Shown: piece after piece, positions 54,582-62,999 of the stretch
Layout: the number at the start of each line of letters is the position of its first letter
Numbering within the stretch: position 1 is the stretch's first letter
Assembly (NCBI GenBank): GCA_947377285.1
Contig: CANCFT010000017.1
Location: 1 to 64,000 of the forward strand
Length of the DNA: 64,000 nucleotides
Direction: 5' to 3'
From: Bacteriovoracaceae bacterium
GTDB taxonomy: Bacteria; Bdellovibrionota; Bacteriovoracia; Bacteriovoracales; Bacteriovoracaceae
Notes under the pieces: model-generated
Database searches by the model: none
What the model was told of the DNA's origin: nothing
What the model saw: only the letters and a program-made list of their open reading frames with translations
Position numbers and translations under genes: made by a program

Positions 54582-54612
54582 AAAAAAGGCTGAATAATTT
54601 CAGCCTTTTTTA
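54582..54612. terminator. Bidirectional terminator
   Basis: AAAAAAGGCTGA and TCAGCCTTTTTT form a perfect stem with a 6-nt loop between hpf and the convergent receiver gene, touching the latter's stop. Confidence 0.92.
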
Positions 54613-55011
54613 TTTGAGGGCCATGAGTTTTAAAATTTTATTGCGAATATCTTCCTCTGAAAATGGCTTAGGTAAATAGGATTTCACTCCGCTAATAGTA
54701 ATTTTTTCGACCATTGTTTGATTGAGTGTTTCTGAAATAACGATGACATTATTTTTCGAATTTAGTGACCGGTCATTCATTTCTCTTAACACATCCAATC
54801 CACTTTTTTTAGGCATATTTAATTCCAGAACTATTAAAGCAAACTTTTGATTGCGCAATTTACTAGAAGCACTTGCCCCATCTTGAGTAATAAGAATGTT
54901 GCGAAAACAACCTAAACTTTCACAATAGGTTTTTATTTTTGCTCCACTTTCAGGATCAAAATCAACGATTAGAACGTCCCCTTGGGGTTGTGCTTTTTTT
55001 GCAATAATCAT
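54610..55011 (-). CDS. Receiver-domain protein with Glu at the phosphorylation site
   Basis: A stand-alone CheY-like domain of 133 residues. The acidic pocket is present (D17, D19 in IVDFDP), as are a Ser at the switch position (VISET) and the KP pair (Lys115, LPKPF). The strand that should end in Asp reads ALIVLELNMPKKSG, placing Glu63 at the phospho-acceptor. Glu often mimics the phosphorylated state, so it may be constitutively active. There is no output domain and no kinase nearby. A regulatory partner is unknown. Confidence 0.8.
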   Translation of the reverse strand: MIIAKKAQPQGDVLIVDFDPESGAKIKTYCESLGCFRNILITQDGASASSKLRNQKFALIVLELNMPKKSGLDVLREMNDRSLNSKNNVIVISETLNQTMVEKITISGVKSYLPKPFSEEDIRNKILKLMALK

Positions 55012-55182
55012 ATAAGGGCTCCTTTTTGTATGATTATAAGGCTAAATTGTTCTAAAATTTAAGTGTCGAAAATAACTAAGAAAAAATTAAACACATTAGT
55101 GCTAAGGCTTTTAACTTGCCGACATATAAAGGCACAACGAGGGCCAGGCCAGAGTGGCATTAGAATTGAAGTATTCCTCAAT

Positions 55183-56439
55183 ATGAATTTTTTTATTATT
55201 ACATTCAAAGAGTTAAATAGATTTGAAAAAGGAAATTGTCTAAATTTTAGACACGTAAGCCTGCTATTATTCAATTTGTCAGTCCTACTTATGTTTATGA
55301 GCTGTGGAAAAGTCGTTAATCAAAAAAGAGACTATGAAAACTACAATAAGAACATCTCCTTTCTACTAATGGAAAAACAGTGCACAAATAAGCAAACAGA
55401 AACAAGTTTTGGCAAATCGATCCGAACTTTATATGAATTTGAAGTTCAAAAATCACCTCAGCTTTTTTTCAACCTCAATCCCAGATCTTATAATTACGAA
55501 AGTCCTCTCATCTTAAGCAAAATCCGGCTAGAAACTGCTTATCAAACACTAAAAAGTCAAAGTGATTTAAACCCGCCGCAACCTAATACAATTGCTGAAG
55601 ATATATATTATCTTTTTAATGAAAGTAGGCGATTTGAAGACCAAAAATGCTCATTTATAAATCTTACAGAAAAAAAGAAGAATGATATTAGACCTTATTT
55701 AAATATTGCTCATCATTGTTATAAAAAATTTCAAAATGAAATTTGTGATGAAAGTGAATACCAAAATATGGATAAGTCTACTGAGTCATGGACTAGAGAA
55801 AATGCAATTGAACTTTGTAACTCTTTTGAAAAAAAGATATCCTGCCAGGTTGAATATCTTATCAATTTAAGAAATAACTCACTTAGTAAAATGATAAATC
55901 GTTACTATCTTCGTTTTCAAGAGGAGCGCTACTCGGCACTTTTTAAACTCCGGACCGGACATCAAAAATATAAATGCCAGAAATCGAATGATGAAAAAAC
56001 AATAATGACTGTAAAAGTTTTAGAAAGTTCATATTCTCATGAACGCCTTGTAGATTTACTCCATTATGTAGAAAAGGTTTGGACGAACTCACAATTTGCT
56101 TTAAAAATTGAATTAGTAACTTCTTATAGTGATGACGTTGTGACTTTAATACCTACGTCTAAAGGAATTTCTTATGTTCCAGACGATAATAACCGATTAG
56201 TTTACCTCAGCTCCCAAATGGATAATGTTATAGCGAAACAAGTACTTTCTCATGAGTTTGGACATGTATTAGGTTTTCCAGATTGTTATATAGAATTTTT
56301 TGATAATTCAAAAAAAGAGTTAGTTTATTATGAGATATCTCCAAAAAATACGAATATTATGTGCTCATTAAAAGCGGGTGTGAAAGTTGAAGATGACTAC
56401 TTTAAACAACTCGCACAGAACTCTTGCCTCTTTAATTAA
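55183..56439 (+). CDS. Metzincin-like zinc protease lipoprotein
   Basis: The zinc motif HEFGHVLGFPD (357-367) is HExxHxxGxxD, as in snapalysin-type metzincins with Asp as third ligand. TNIMCSL with Met393 is a plausible Met-turn. A hydrophobic stretch ends in the lipobox MFMSC (Cys41), so it should be lipid-anchored outside the inner membrane. Residues 45-300 are Cys-containing and helical without a known domain. ATG 55183 lacks a Shine-Dalgarno, and the frame is open to a GTG at 55063, which would give an implausibly long N-region. The start is therefore uncertain. Confidence 0.68.
   Translation: MNFFIITFKELNRFEKGNCLNFRHVSLLLFNLSVLLMFMSCGKVVNQKRDYENYNKNISFLLMEKQCTNKQTETSFGKSIRTLYEFEVQKSPQLFFNLNPRSYNYESPLILSKIRLETAYQTLKSQSDLNPPQPNTIAEDIYYLFNESRRFEDQKCSFINLTEKKKNDIRPYLNIAHHCYKKFQNEICDESEYQNMDKSTESWTRENAIELCNSFEKKISCQVEYLINLRNNSLSKMINRYYLRFQEERYSALFKLRTGHQKYKCQKSNDEKTIMTVKVLESSYSHERLVDLLHYVEKVWTNSQFALKIELVTSYSDDVVTLIPTSKGISYVPDDNNRLVYLSSQMDNVIAKQVLSHEFGHVLGFPDCYIEFFDNSKKELVYYEISPKNTNIMCSLKAGVKVEDDYFKQLAQNSCLFN
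55238..55252. repeat. Short palindrome GTCTAAA-T-TTTAGAC
   Basis: A perfect 15-nt palindrome in the N-terminal coding part of the lipoprotein gene. The same half-site bounds the 12833-12877 palindrome and lies at the core of the 20636-20674 terminator. Confidence 0.35.
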
Positions 56440-56460
56440 AAAAGAGTCATAATTATTAAT

Positions 56461-56784
56461 ATGAAGAATCACAACCACAATCAAGATGAAGAAGACGGTG
56501 GAACCTCCACCATCACTAGAAATAAAGTTGAATTGCCTAAAAAATATAAAGTTTTGCTTCATAATGATGACTACACCACTATGGAATTTGTTATCTTTAT
56601 CCTTCAAAGTATTTTCCATAAATCATTAGTCGAAGCTGAAAAAATCATGATGGAAGTCCATAAGACAGGTGTAGGGCTTTGTGGTGTTTATACTTTTGAA
56701 ATTGCCGAGACTAAGTCCAAAAAAGTTGAAATTTTGGCCCGTGAAAATGCACATCCTTTAATGTGCTCAATTGAACCTGAATAA
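56461..56784 (+). CDS. clpS: ClpS adaptor protein
   Basis: ClpS delivers N-end-rule substrates to ClpAP. The core KYKVLLHNDDYTTMEFVIFI with Asn and Asp of the N-degron pocket, then VEAEKIMMEVHKTGVGLCGV and ENAHPLMCSIEPE, is canonical. The N-terminus (about 1-30) is a flexible, charged extension rich in His, Asn, Asp and Glu. Length 107. clpA follows after 11 nt, the usual pair. Confidence 0.96.
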   Translation: MKNHNHNQDEEDGGTSTITRNKVELPKKYKVLLHNDDYTTMEFVIFILQSIFHKSLVEAEKIMMEVHKTGVGLCGVYTFEIAETKSKKVEILARENAHPLMCSIEPE

Positions 56785-56795
56785 AGAGATTTTGA

Positions 56796-59144
56796 ATGCA
56801 AAGTAAAAACTTAGACCTCATTATAAATAGTACTATTTTAAAAGCGAACCAACTTCAGCACGAGTATCTCAATTTAGAAATCCTTTTTTGGGCGATGTTA
56901 ACTGATCCACTGGTAAGAAGTATTTTAGAGCATTCAGGAGTAGATTTACCTAAATTAGAATCAGAACTGAATACATTTTTAAATGATCAAAGTCATTTTA
57001 GTGTTTTATCACTTACGGCCATCCAAGAACTTTCCAACGAACAATTTCCCGATTTAGAATTGCGAGAACTCGCTCGCAAAAATGGAATTCTTTATCAGCC
57101 GGAGATTTCGTTGAGCTTAGAGCGAGTTATTCAAAGGGCCGCTATGCACGTCCAGTCTTCAGGAAAAAAAGAAATATTGGGAATTAATCTACTTGTCGCC
57201 TTATTTAATGAGCAAGAAAGTTTTGTCAATTTTCTTTTAAAAAGTCATGGAGTCGAAAAATTTGAAGTCGTGAAACTTATTGCTCACGGTATCGATAAAC
57301 CGATGAATAGTGAATCCTCACTTAATGATGAAATACGAGCTGAACTTGGTGGTGAAAAAGCTGAAAAGCCTAAGAGTGCTTTAGAAGAATATTGTTTGAA
57401 CCTAAATAATGAAGTTCTTCTCAATCGTATTGATCCTATTATTGGTCGAGCTGAAGAAATTGAAAGAGTCGCACAGATTTTAAGCCGCCGAAGAAAAAAT
57501 AATCCCCTTTTAGTTGGAGAAGCTGGAGTTGGAAAAACGGCTATCGCTGAAGGCTTAGCCTATAAGATTGTCAAAGGTGAGGTTCCAGATCTTCTCAGAA
57601 ATTCAACAGTTTTTAGCTTAGATTTAGCAAGCCTACTTGCTGGAACAAAATACCGCGGAGACTTTGAACAAAGATTAAAAAATGTCATGAAAGAGCTTAT
57701 GTCTTATAACGATAATGGAAATGGCGAAGCCATATTATTTATCGATGAAATTCACACACTCATGGGGGCCGGGGCCACTAGTGGTGGATCAATGGACGCT
57801 TCAAATTTACTTAAACCTGCTTTAAGTTCTGGAAGAATTCGTTGCATTGGCAGTACTACTTATGAAGAGTATAGAAAATTTATTGAAAAAGATTCTGCTT
57901 TCAATCGCCGCATGCAGAAAATCGATGTTAACGAGCCAACAATCGATGATACATTTAAAATCCTATTAGGCTTAAAATCTAAATTCGAAGATCATCACCA
58001 CGTCAAATACTCAAATACTATAGTAAGACTAATTGTCGATTTGACCCATAAACATATTACGGATAGAAAAAATCCAGACAAATCTATTGATGTAATGGAT
58101 GAAGTAGGGGCGATGATTAGAATCATGCCGGAATCAAAACGGCATTTGAATGTGAGCAAAAAAGATATTGAGACAATAATCGCAGCGATGGCAAAAATTC
58201 CTAAAATGTCGGTGGCCGGTGATGAAAGAGAAAAACTGAGAAGCTTAAAATCTCATTTACGACTCTCTATTTTCGGGCAAGATCAAGCTGTTGACCTTGT
58301 TGCCGATGCGATTTTGTTATCTAGGTCAGGCTTAGGTCATGAACAAAAACCCATTGGCTCATTTCTTTTTACCGGGCCCACGGGAGTAGGAAAAACTGAA
58401 CTCGCGAAGTCATTGGCGCGTGAAATGAGTGTTCATCTCGAGCGTTTTGACATGTCTGAGTATATGGAAAAACATTCTGTGGCAAAGCTCATTGGAGCTC
58501 CTCCGGGATATGTAGGTCATGAAAGTGGAGGGATTTTAACCGATGTTATGAAGAAACACCCTCATGCTGTTTTACTTTTGGATGAAATTGAAAAGGCACA
58601 TCCTGATATCTTTAATATTTTATTACAAATCATGGATCACGGGACATTAACTGATTCGCATGGACGTTCAACAGACTTTCGAAATGTTGTTCTAATTATG
58701 ACATCCAATGCTGGCGCAAAAGAAATGGAAGGGGGCTCAATTGGAATCAATAAAGAAGCCAATGCACTCTCTTTTAAACGCGATCAAAGGATTAAAGAGT
58801 TCTTTTCACCAGAATTTAGAAACCGATTAGATGCGATTGTTCATTTCAACAAGCTAGGTGATGAGCAAATCTTAAAAATTGTCGATAAATTCATCATTCA
58901 ACTTGAAACGAAGCTCGCCGAAAAGAATGTAGAGCTTAAAATTTCTGAATCTGCACGAAATTATCTCGCTAAAATTGGATTTGATCCACAAATGGGGGCA
59001 AGACCACTTGCTCGAATCATCGATACTGAGATCAAGAAGCCACTTTCTCATGAAATTCTTTTCGGAAAACTCGAAAAAGGTGGTGTTGTTGAGGTCGCAT
59101 TGGATGATATTCACCAAAAAATCGTCTTTAACTTCCCCAATTAG
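56796..59144 (+). CDS. clpA: ClpA ATP-dependent protease ATPase subunit
   Basis: This AAA+ unfoldase feeds ClpP. It has an N-terminal Clp repeat domain (about 1-150), D1 Walker A GEAGVGKTAIAEG with FIDEIHTLMGAG, and D2 Walker A GPTGVGKTELAKS with LLDEIEKAHPDIFN. NAGAKEMEGGSIG follows. The IGF/L-type ClpP loop is probably within D2. There is no ClpB-type coiled-coil middle domain, which supports ClpA. At 782 residues it is typical. Confidence 0.95.
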   Translation: MQSKNLDLIINSTILKANQLQHEYLNLEILFWAMLTDPLVRSILEHSGVDLPKLESELNTFLNDQSHFSVLSLTAIQELSNEQFPDLELRELARKNGILYQPEISLSLERVIQRAAMHVQSSGKKEILGINLLVALFNEQESFVNFLLKSHGVEKFEVVKLIAHGIDKPMNSESSLNDEIRAELGGEKAEKPKSALEEYCLNLNNEVLLNRIDPIIGRAEEIERVAQILSRRRKNNPLLVGEAGVGKTAIAEGLAYKIVKGEVPDLLRNSTVFSLDLASLLAGTKYRGDFEQRLKNVMKELMSYNDNGNGEAILFIDEIHTLMGAGATSGGSMDASNLLKPALSSGRIRCIGSTTYEEYRKFIEKDSAFNRRMQKIDVNEPTIDDTFKILLGLKSKFEDHHHVKYSNTIVRLIVDLTHKHITDRKNPDKSIDVMDEVGAMIRIMPESKRHLNVSKKDIETIIAAMAKIPKMSVAGDEREKLRSLKSHLRLSIFGQDQAVDLVADAILLSRSGLGHEQKPIGSFLFTGPTGVGKTELAKSLAREMSVHLERFDMSEYMEKHSVAKLIGAPPGYVGHESGGILTDVMKKHPHAVLLLDEIEKAHPDIFNILLQIMDHGTLTDSHGRSTDFRNVVLIMTSNAGAKEMEGGSIGINKEANALSFKRDQRIKEFFSPEFRNRLDAIVHFNKLGDEQILKIVDKFIIQLETKLAEKNVELKISESARNYLAKIGFDPQMGARPLARIIDTEIKKPLSHEILFGKLEKGGVVEVALDDIHQKIVFNFPN

Positions 59145-59464
59145 GCATTTTTTTACCTCCAAATCATTTTATTTTCTCTCATGTTGGCTTCAAATCGAAG
59201 TTTAGAGAGTGATGCTCAAAAAAAGTTTTAATTGTTTTTACAAGTGTGGAAAACGTCTGAAACATCGATGTATAAAGCATTTCAGCGATTCATCGAAGGT
59301 GATAAACCCACTTTTAAAGTGCCTCTGAGGCGATTAAATGAAAAAAAAAACTAAAGGAATAAAAAAAACATACGAAAAATAAAACATACATGTTACTTTT
59401 TGTTTGCACGAAAATAAAAAAATGTTTATTCTTAGTAAAAGAATAAAAACTTTTGGAGGGTTTT
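59145..59464. other. 320-bp intergenic region after clpA
   Basis: It has no convincing gene. A GTG-started 36-codon frame at 59244-59354 lacks a binding site. The right end carries a possible promoter at 59404-59432 and the GGAGGG site of the histone-like gene. The rest is AT-rich with long A-runs. Confidence 0.6.
59404..59432 (+). promoter_or_regulatory. Possible promoter of the histone-like gene
   Basis: TTGCAC and TATTCT with a 17-nt spacer rich in A. Both boxes are imperfect. Confidence 0.35.
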
Positions 59465-59620
59465 ATGGCTGTTAAGAAAGCAACAAAAAAGGCTACTAAA
59501 AAAGTAGCAAAGAAAGCAACGAAGAAAGTAGTAGCGAAAAAAGCTACGAAAAAAGTAGCTAAAAAAGCTACAAAAAAAGTAGCTAAAAAAGCTGCTGTTA
59601 AAGCTGCTGCTAAAGCTTAA
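59465..59620 (+). CDS. Histone H1-like Lys/Ala-rich peptide
   Basis: The 51-residue product is built almost wholly from Lys, Ala, Thr and Val, in units of KKATKKVA (MAVKKATKKATKKVAKKAT and so on, ending AAVKAAAKA). This is the composition of the histone-H1 C-terminal tail and of bacterial Hc1-like or AlgP-like nucleoid proteins. It should bind DNA non-specifically and compact it. GGAGGG lies 5 nt before the ATG, and a UUCG-capped terminator follows, so a small, well-expressed, single-gene transcript is likely. It is too short for most gene callers. The coding DNA itself is repetitive. Confidence 0.82.
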   Translation: MAVKKATKKATKKVAKKATKKVVAKKATKKVAKKATKKVAKKAAVKAAAKA

Positions 59621-59639
59621 TTTTTTAAGCGCACTAGTT

Positions 59640-59668
59640 AAAAAAGGGACCTTCGGGTCCCTTTTTTA
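59640..59668 (+). terminator. UUCG-tetraloop terminator
   Basis: AAAAAAGGGACC-TTCG-GGTCCCTTTTTT, a perfect 12-bp stem with a T-run. Confidence 0.95.
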
Positions 59669-59783
59669 TTTCCCCAAGCCCAATTCTTACCTCTTCGATT
59701 TACATCCCACTTTGAACCTGCTATTTTCGCCACCTACATTCTATAAACGAGTAGCTGATAAGGCTTTTTAACAGGGTAATCTT

Positions 59784-61244
59784 ATGGCAACAGGTCTGGG
59801 CACTAGAGGCAATGGTCCTCGCGAACAATCGATAATTGATCCTATTACAGGCTTAAAAAAAGTCATTATGGGTGATCTCGAGTTTCCTCCACGCAAGGTT
59901 TGGATGAAAACTTTTGGCTGCCAAATGAACTATCACGATTCGGATAGAATTGCGGCCCATCTTCAAGACCTAAACTTTACAACAACTACTGAATTAGAAG
60001 AGGCAGACCTAGTTCTCTTTAATACTTGTGCTGTAAGAGACCTTTCGAACAATAAATTTTATTCTCAATTAGGTGAAATTAAACACGCTAAAAAGAAAAA
60101 AAATGGTCTAGTCGTTGGGATCGGGGGTTGCGTGGCCCAAACTGAAGGAAAGGAATTGGTCCAAAAATATAAACATCTCGACTTTGCTTTTGGAACTGAT
60201 GTTATTGATACAATCAATGACATGGTTTTTAGAGTTTATGCGGGGGACTCAAAGTTTACGATTAATTCTTGGGATCGAAGTGAAAATTTTTCCATTGAAA
60301 CAAAAGTAAGTGGAGATTCTCCTCAAGCATTTGTGAATATCATTAAGGGCTGCAACAAATACTGCACTTATTGTATTGTTCCCTATACTCGAGGCAAAGA
60401 GCGCTCTCGCTTAATGAACGAAGTCGTGGCAGATGTCACAAAATTAGTAAAATATCAGGGGATACAAGAGGTCACACTCTTAGGACAAAACGTAAATTCC
60501 TATGGAAAAGAAAATGGCGAATCACTTGCCATGTTAATAACTGAACTCGATAAAATTGATGGACTTGAAATTATCAGATACACCACTTCTCACCCATATG
60601 ATGTTAGTAATGAGCTTATTGCAGTTCATGGAACTTCAAAAAAATTATCTAAACATCTCCATCTTCCAGTACAATCAGGCTCAGCAACTGTCTTAGAGAG
60701 AATGCATAGAGAGTATACGCCTGAACATTATCTTGGATTACTAGCAAAACTTAGAGCTGCACAACCTGAGATCGTTCTTTCTACAGATATTATTGCAGGA
60801 TTTGTGAATGAAACAGATGATGAACACAAGGCAACCTTAGATTTATTAGATAAAGCACAATTTGATTTTATTTATTCTTATGTTTATTCAAAACGTAATA
60901 AAACGAGGGCCGCTAATTTTGAAGATTCATTATCTGATGATGTTCGAGGTGCACGTTTGCGGGAAATTCAAGCTTACCAATTGGAAATTCAAAACAAAAT
61001 TCATCAGACTATCATTGGTAAAACATTCAGAGTTTTAGTTGATAGTGATGGAAATATGGGTGGAGTGAAAAAATGGAAAGGGCGAACAAACTGTAACAGA
61101 ATTGTCCACTTTGTCCCAATAAATGACCAAATTGATTATAAATGGCATTGGGTTGATGTAAAAATCACATCGGCCACCGCACTTTCTTGCCAAGCTGACC
61201 TGGTGGCCGACTTGGGCAAGATTGCACCTTCTTTAATTCAATAA
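59784..61244 (+). CDS. miaB: tRNA-2-methylthio-N6-isopentenyladenosine37 synthase MiaB
   Basis: This radical-SAM methylthiotransferase acts on tRNA A37. The UPF0004 domain carries C46 (KTFGCQMN), C82 (NTCAVRD) and C116 (GIGGCVAQ) for the auxiliary cluster. The radical-SAM cysteines are C190, C194 and C197 (KGCNKYCTYCIVPYTRG). The C-terminal TRAM domain includes FRVLVDSDGNMGGVKKWKGR. An N-terminal extension of about 35 residues precedes the usual start. GGGTAA precedes the ATG. Confidence 0.96.
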   Translation: MATGLGTRGNGPREQSIIDPITGLKKVIMGDLEFPPRKVWMKTFGCQMNYHDSDRIAAHLQDLNFTTTTELEEADLVLFNTCAVRDLSNNKFYSQLGEIKHAKKKKNGLVVGIGGCVAQTEGKELVQKYKHLDFAFGTDVIDTINDMVFRVYAGDSKFTINSWDRSENFSIETKVSGDSPQAFVNIIKGCNKYCTYCIVPYTRGKERSRLMNEVVADVTKLVKYQGIQEVTLLGQNVNSYGKENGESLAMLITELDKIDGLEIIRYTTSHPYDVSNELIAVHGTSKKLSKHLHLPVQSGSATVLERMHREYTPEHYLGLLAKLRAAQPEIVLSTDIIAGFVNETDDEHKATLDLLDKAQFDFIYSYVYSKRNKTRAANFEDSLSDDVRGARLREIQAYQLEIQNKIHQTIIGKTFRVLVDSDGNMGGVKKWKGRTNCNRIVHFVPINDQIDYKWHWVDVKITSATALSCQADLVADLGKIAPSLIQ

Positions 61245-61258
61245 AATATGTCCTATAA

Positions 61259-61287
61259 GAGGGGGGAATTTCTTCCCCCCTCTCTCG
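61259..61287 (+). terminator. GC-rich intrinsic terminator
   Basis: GAGGGGGGAA-TTTC-TTCCCCCCTC, a perfect 10-bp stem followed by TCTCGTT. Confidence 0.85.
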
Positions 61288-61333
61288 TTACTCGACTTTT
61301 AGTTGCTAGAATAGACTATAAGTCGAGGTGACT

Positions 61334-61948
61334 GTGAAGTGTTCTAAAATTCTTATAATGATTTTATTTATTCTACCAATAAAAGCTTTTGCAGTTTTTG
61401 AATTTGATTTTGATTTTGGTTACGACAAACAAATATATGGATCATCCAGACAAAATTCAGTCGTAAGTCGAAATTATTCTGTTGGAATTTCTAGTTATTT
61501 ATTCGATTTGACGGCGCTTGATTTAAACGTTTCTGACACTAAAGATACAACTTCACAATATGACCGCTACACAGTGGCCACTGGAATAGATGTTGTCGCT
61601 CAACAAAATAGAGTTTCAACTAAAGTTTTTGGAGCGGGGTTAAAGCAAATGCTCGCAGGAAGAGGTTCGAGGATCGTACCAATTATTAGTGCCGGGTATG
61701 CCCGAGAGTTTGTCGTTTCATCAGGCGATATCACCGTAGAAAATACGGGAACATTAGCTCAAAGTAAATTTAATTTAGCTGAGAGTAATCAAAAATATAA
61801 TTCTGTTTTTGGCTCATTTATATTGCAGATTAAATTAACTGAAAGTTTTTCACTAAAAGGTTCTGTTAAAACGCTTTTCCCGGCTTTTGAATTCAATAAA
61901 GCAAAGGATAATATAAAATATTTAGTTGGTTTTGCATGGATTTTTTAA
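61334..61948 (+). CDS. Small exported beta-rich protein (possible outer-membrane barrel)
   Basis: A signal peptide (KILIMILFILPIKAFA) precedes about 180 residues of alternating strand pattern (FEFDFDFGYDKQIYGSSRQN, then NYSVGISSYLFDLTALDLNV). The C-terminus IKYLVGFAWIF ends in an aromatic, as in outer-membrane barrels of 8-10 strands. GTG 61334 is taken as start because GAGG lies 5 nt upstream; a GTG at 61328 overlaps that site. It overlaps the next gene by 13 nt, so they form one unit. Confidence 0.66.
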   Translation: MKCSKILIMILFILPIKAFAVFEFDFDFGYDKQIYGSSRQNSVVSRNYSVGISSYLFDLTALDLNVSDTKDTTSQYDRYTVATGIDVVAQQNRVSTKVFGAGLKQMLAGRGSRIVPIISAGYAREFVVSSGDITVENTGTLAQSKFNLAESNQKYNSVFGSFILQIKLTESFSLKGSVKTLFPAFEFNKAKDNIKYLVGFAWIF

Positions 61949-62988
61949 AATTTGTGCTGTTAACATTATTAGTTAGTGGTTGCGCTAAATTTGATTATCT
62001 CTATGAGCAAAGTTTAGGGCAAATTTCTCTGCAATCAAAAGCGAGAGATAATCAAGAAATGTTAAAAAATGTCCGCATCCCTAAAGACCAAAAAGAAAAA
62101 ATTAAAAAAATTCAATCGCTAAAAAAATATTTTTATCAGTATTGGGGAAAAAAAGAGACGGCCATTTACTCTCAGACAACAATGCTTCAGAACAAAGCTG
62201 TGACATATCTTGTTGTGGCCTCTCCGTTTCAGGAAATTAAAGCTGAGGAGACTTGTTTTCCATTGATGGGATGTTTTCCTTATTTAGGATTTTTTAATCT
62301 AGCTTCTGCCAAAGAATTTGCGAAAAAGAAAGAAGCGGAAAGTTTCGTAACCTGGGTTCGCCCTGTCTATGCTTATTCAACGCTAGGTTATTTTACAGAT
62401 ACAATTTTATCTTCATTTTTTCATTATAATGATTATGAATTAGCTGAACTCATTTTCCATGAATTATTTCACACTATCTTTTTTATTAATAACCAGGTCG
62501 AACTCAATGAAAATTTGGCCAATTATTTTTCAAAAGAAATGCTTGAGGAATATTTTAAAAATACTAACCAGCTAGACTATTTACGTATTCAGCAAAAAGA
62601 AGAATTAGAAGATAAAGCATTGCGCAAGGCGGTTGTTTCATTAACGACTGAGCTCCAGGAGCATTATAAAAAATTATTGCCTGCTAATAAAGAAGATTCG
62701 ATTGCAATTTTAGATGAGTTTCTGGAAAAAAGATTTAAACCAGAAATTTTAAAAAAATGTCAGGAAATCAATATTCCTCCCAAAAATTGTTTTCCTATTC
62801 AAAGGCAATGGAATAATGCCAGCTTTGCGGCTTTTCTTACTTATGAGAAAAAATCTGATGATCTCGAAGGACTCCGTCAAAAACTTGGGTTAGACTTAAG
62901 AGGTTATTATAAATTTATTTCTGATAAATATAATGACTATAAAGAACAATCAGAGGTACCTGAGTTTTCAACATACCTCTTTAAATAG
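61936..62988 (+). CDS. DUF2265-type putative aminopeptidase lipoprotein
   Basis: The sequence has the marks of the COG4324/DUF2265 family: CFPLMGCFPYLGFFNLASAK, AYSTLGYFTDTILSSFF, and the zinc motif FHELFHTIFF (H175, E176, H179) with a downstream ELNENLANYF supplying Glu192. A lipobox (LLVSGC, Cys16) anchors it in the envelope. Peptidase activity in this family is predicted rather than well tested. It overlaps the beta-rich protein gene upstream; the ATP-grasp gene starts 11 nt downstream. Confidence 0.82.
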   Translation: MDFLKFVLLTLLVSGCAKFDYLYEQSLGQISLQSKARDNQEMLKNVRIPKDQKEKIKKIQSLKKYFYQYWGKKETAIYSQTTMLQNKAVTYLVVASPFQEIKAEETCFPLMGCFPYLGFFNLASAKEFAKKKEAESFVTWVRPVYAYSTLGYFTDTILSSFFHYNDYELAELIFHELFHTIFFINNQVELNENLANYFSKEMLEEYFKNTNQLDYLRIQQKEELEDKALRKAVVSLTTELQEHYKKLLPANKEDSIAILDEFLEKRFKPEILKKCQEINIPPKNCFPIQRQWNNASFAAFLTYEKKSDDLEGLRQKLGLDLRGYYKFISDKYNDYKEQSEVPEFSTYLFK

Positions 62989-62999
62989 GTATAAATGAA

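Noticed and set aside
59244-59354. 36-codon frame between clpA and the histone-like gene
   Set aside because: It has no ribosome binding site and ends in poly-Lys from an A-run; weak evidence.
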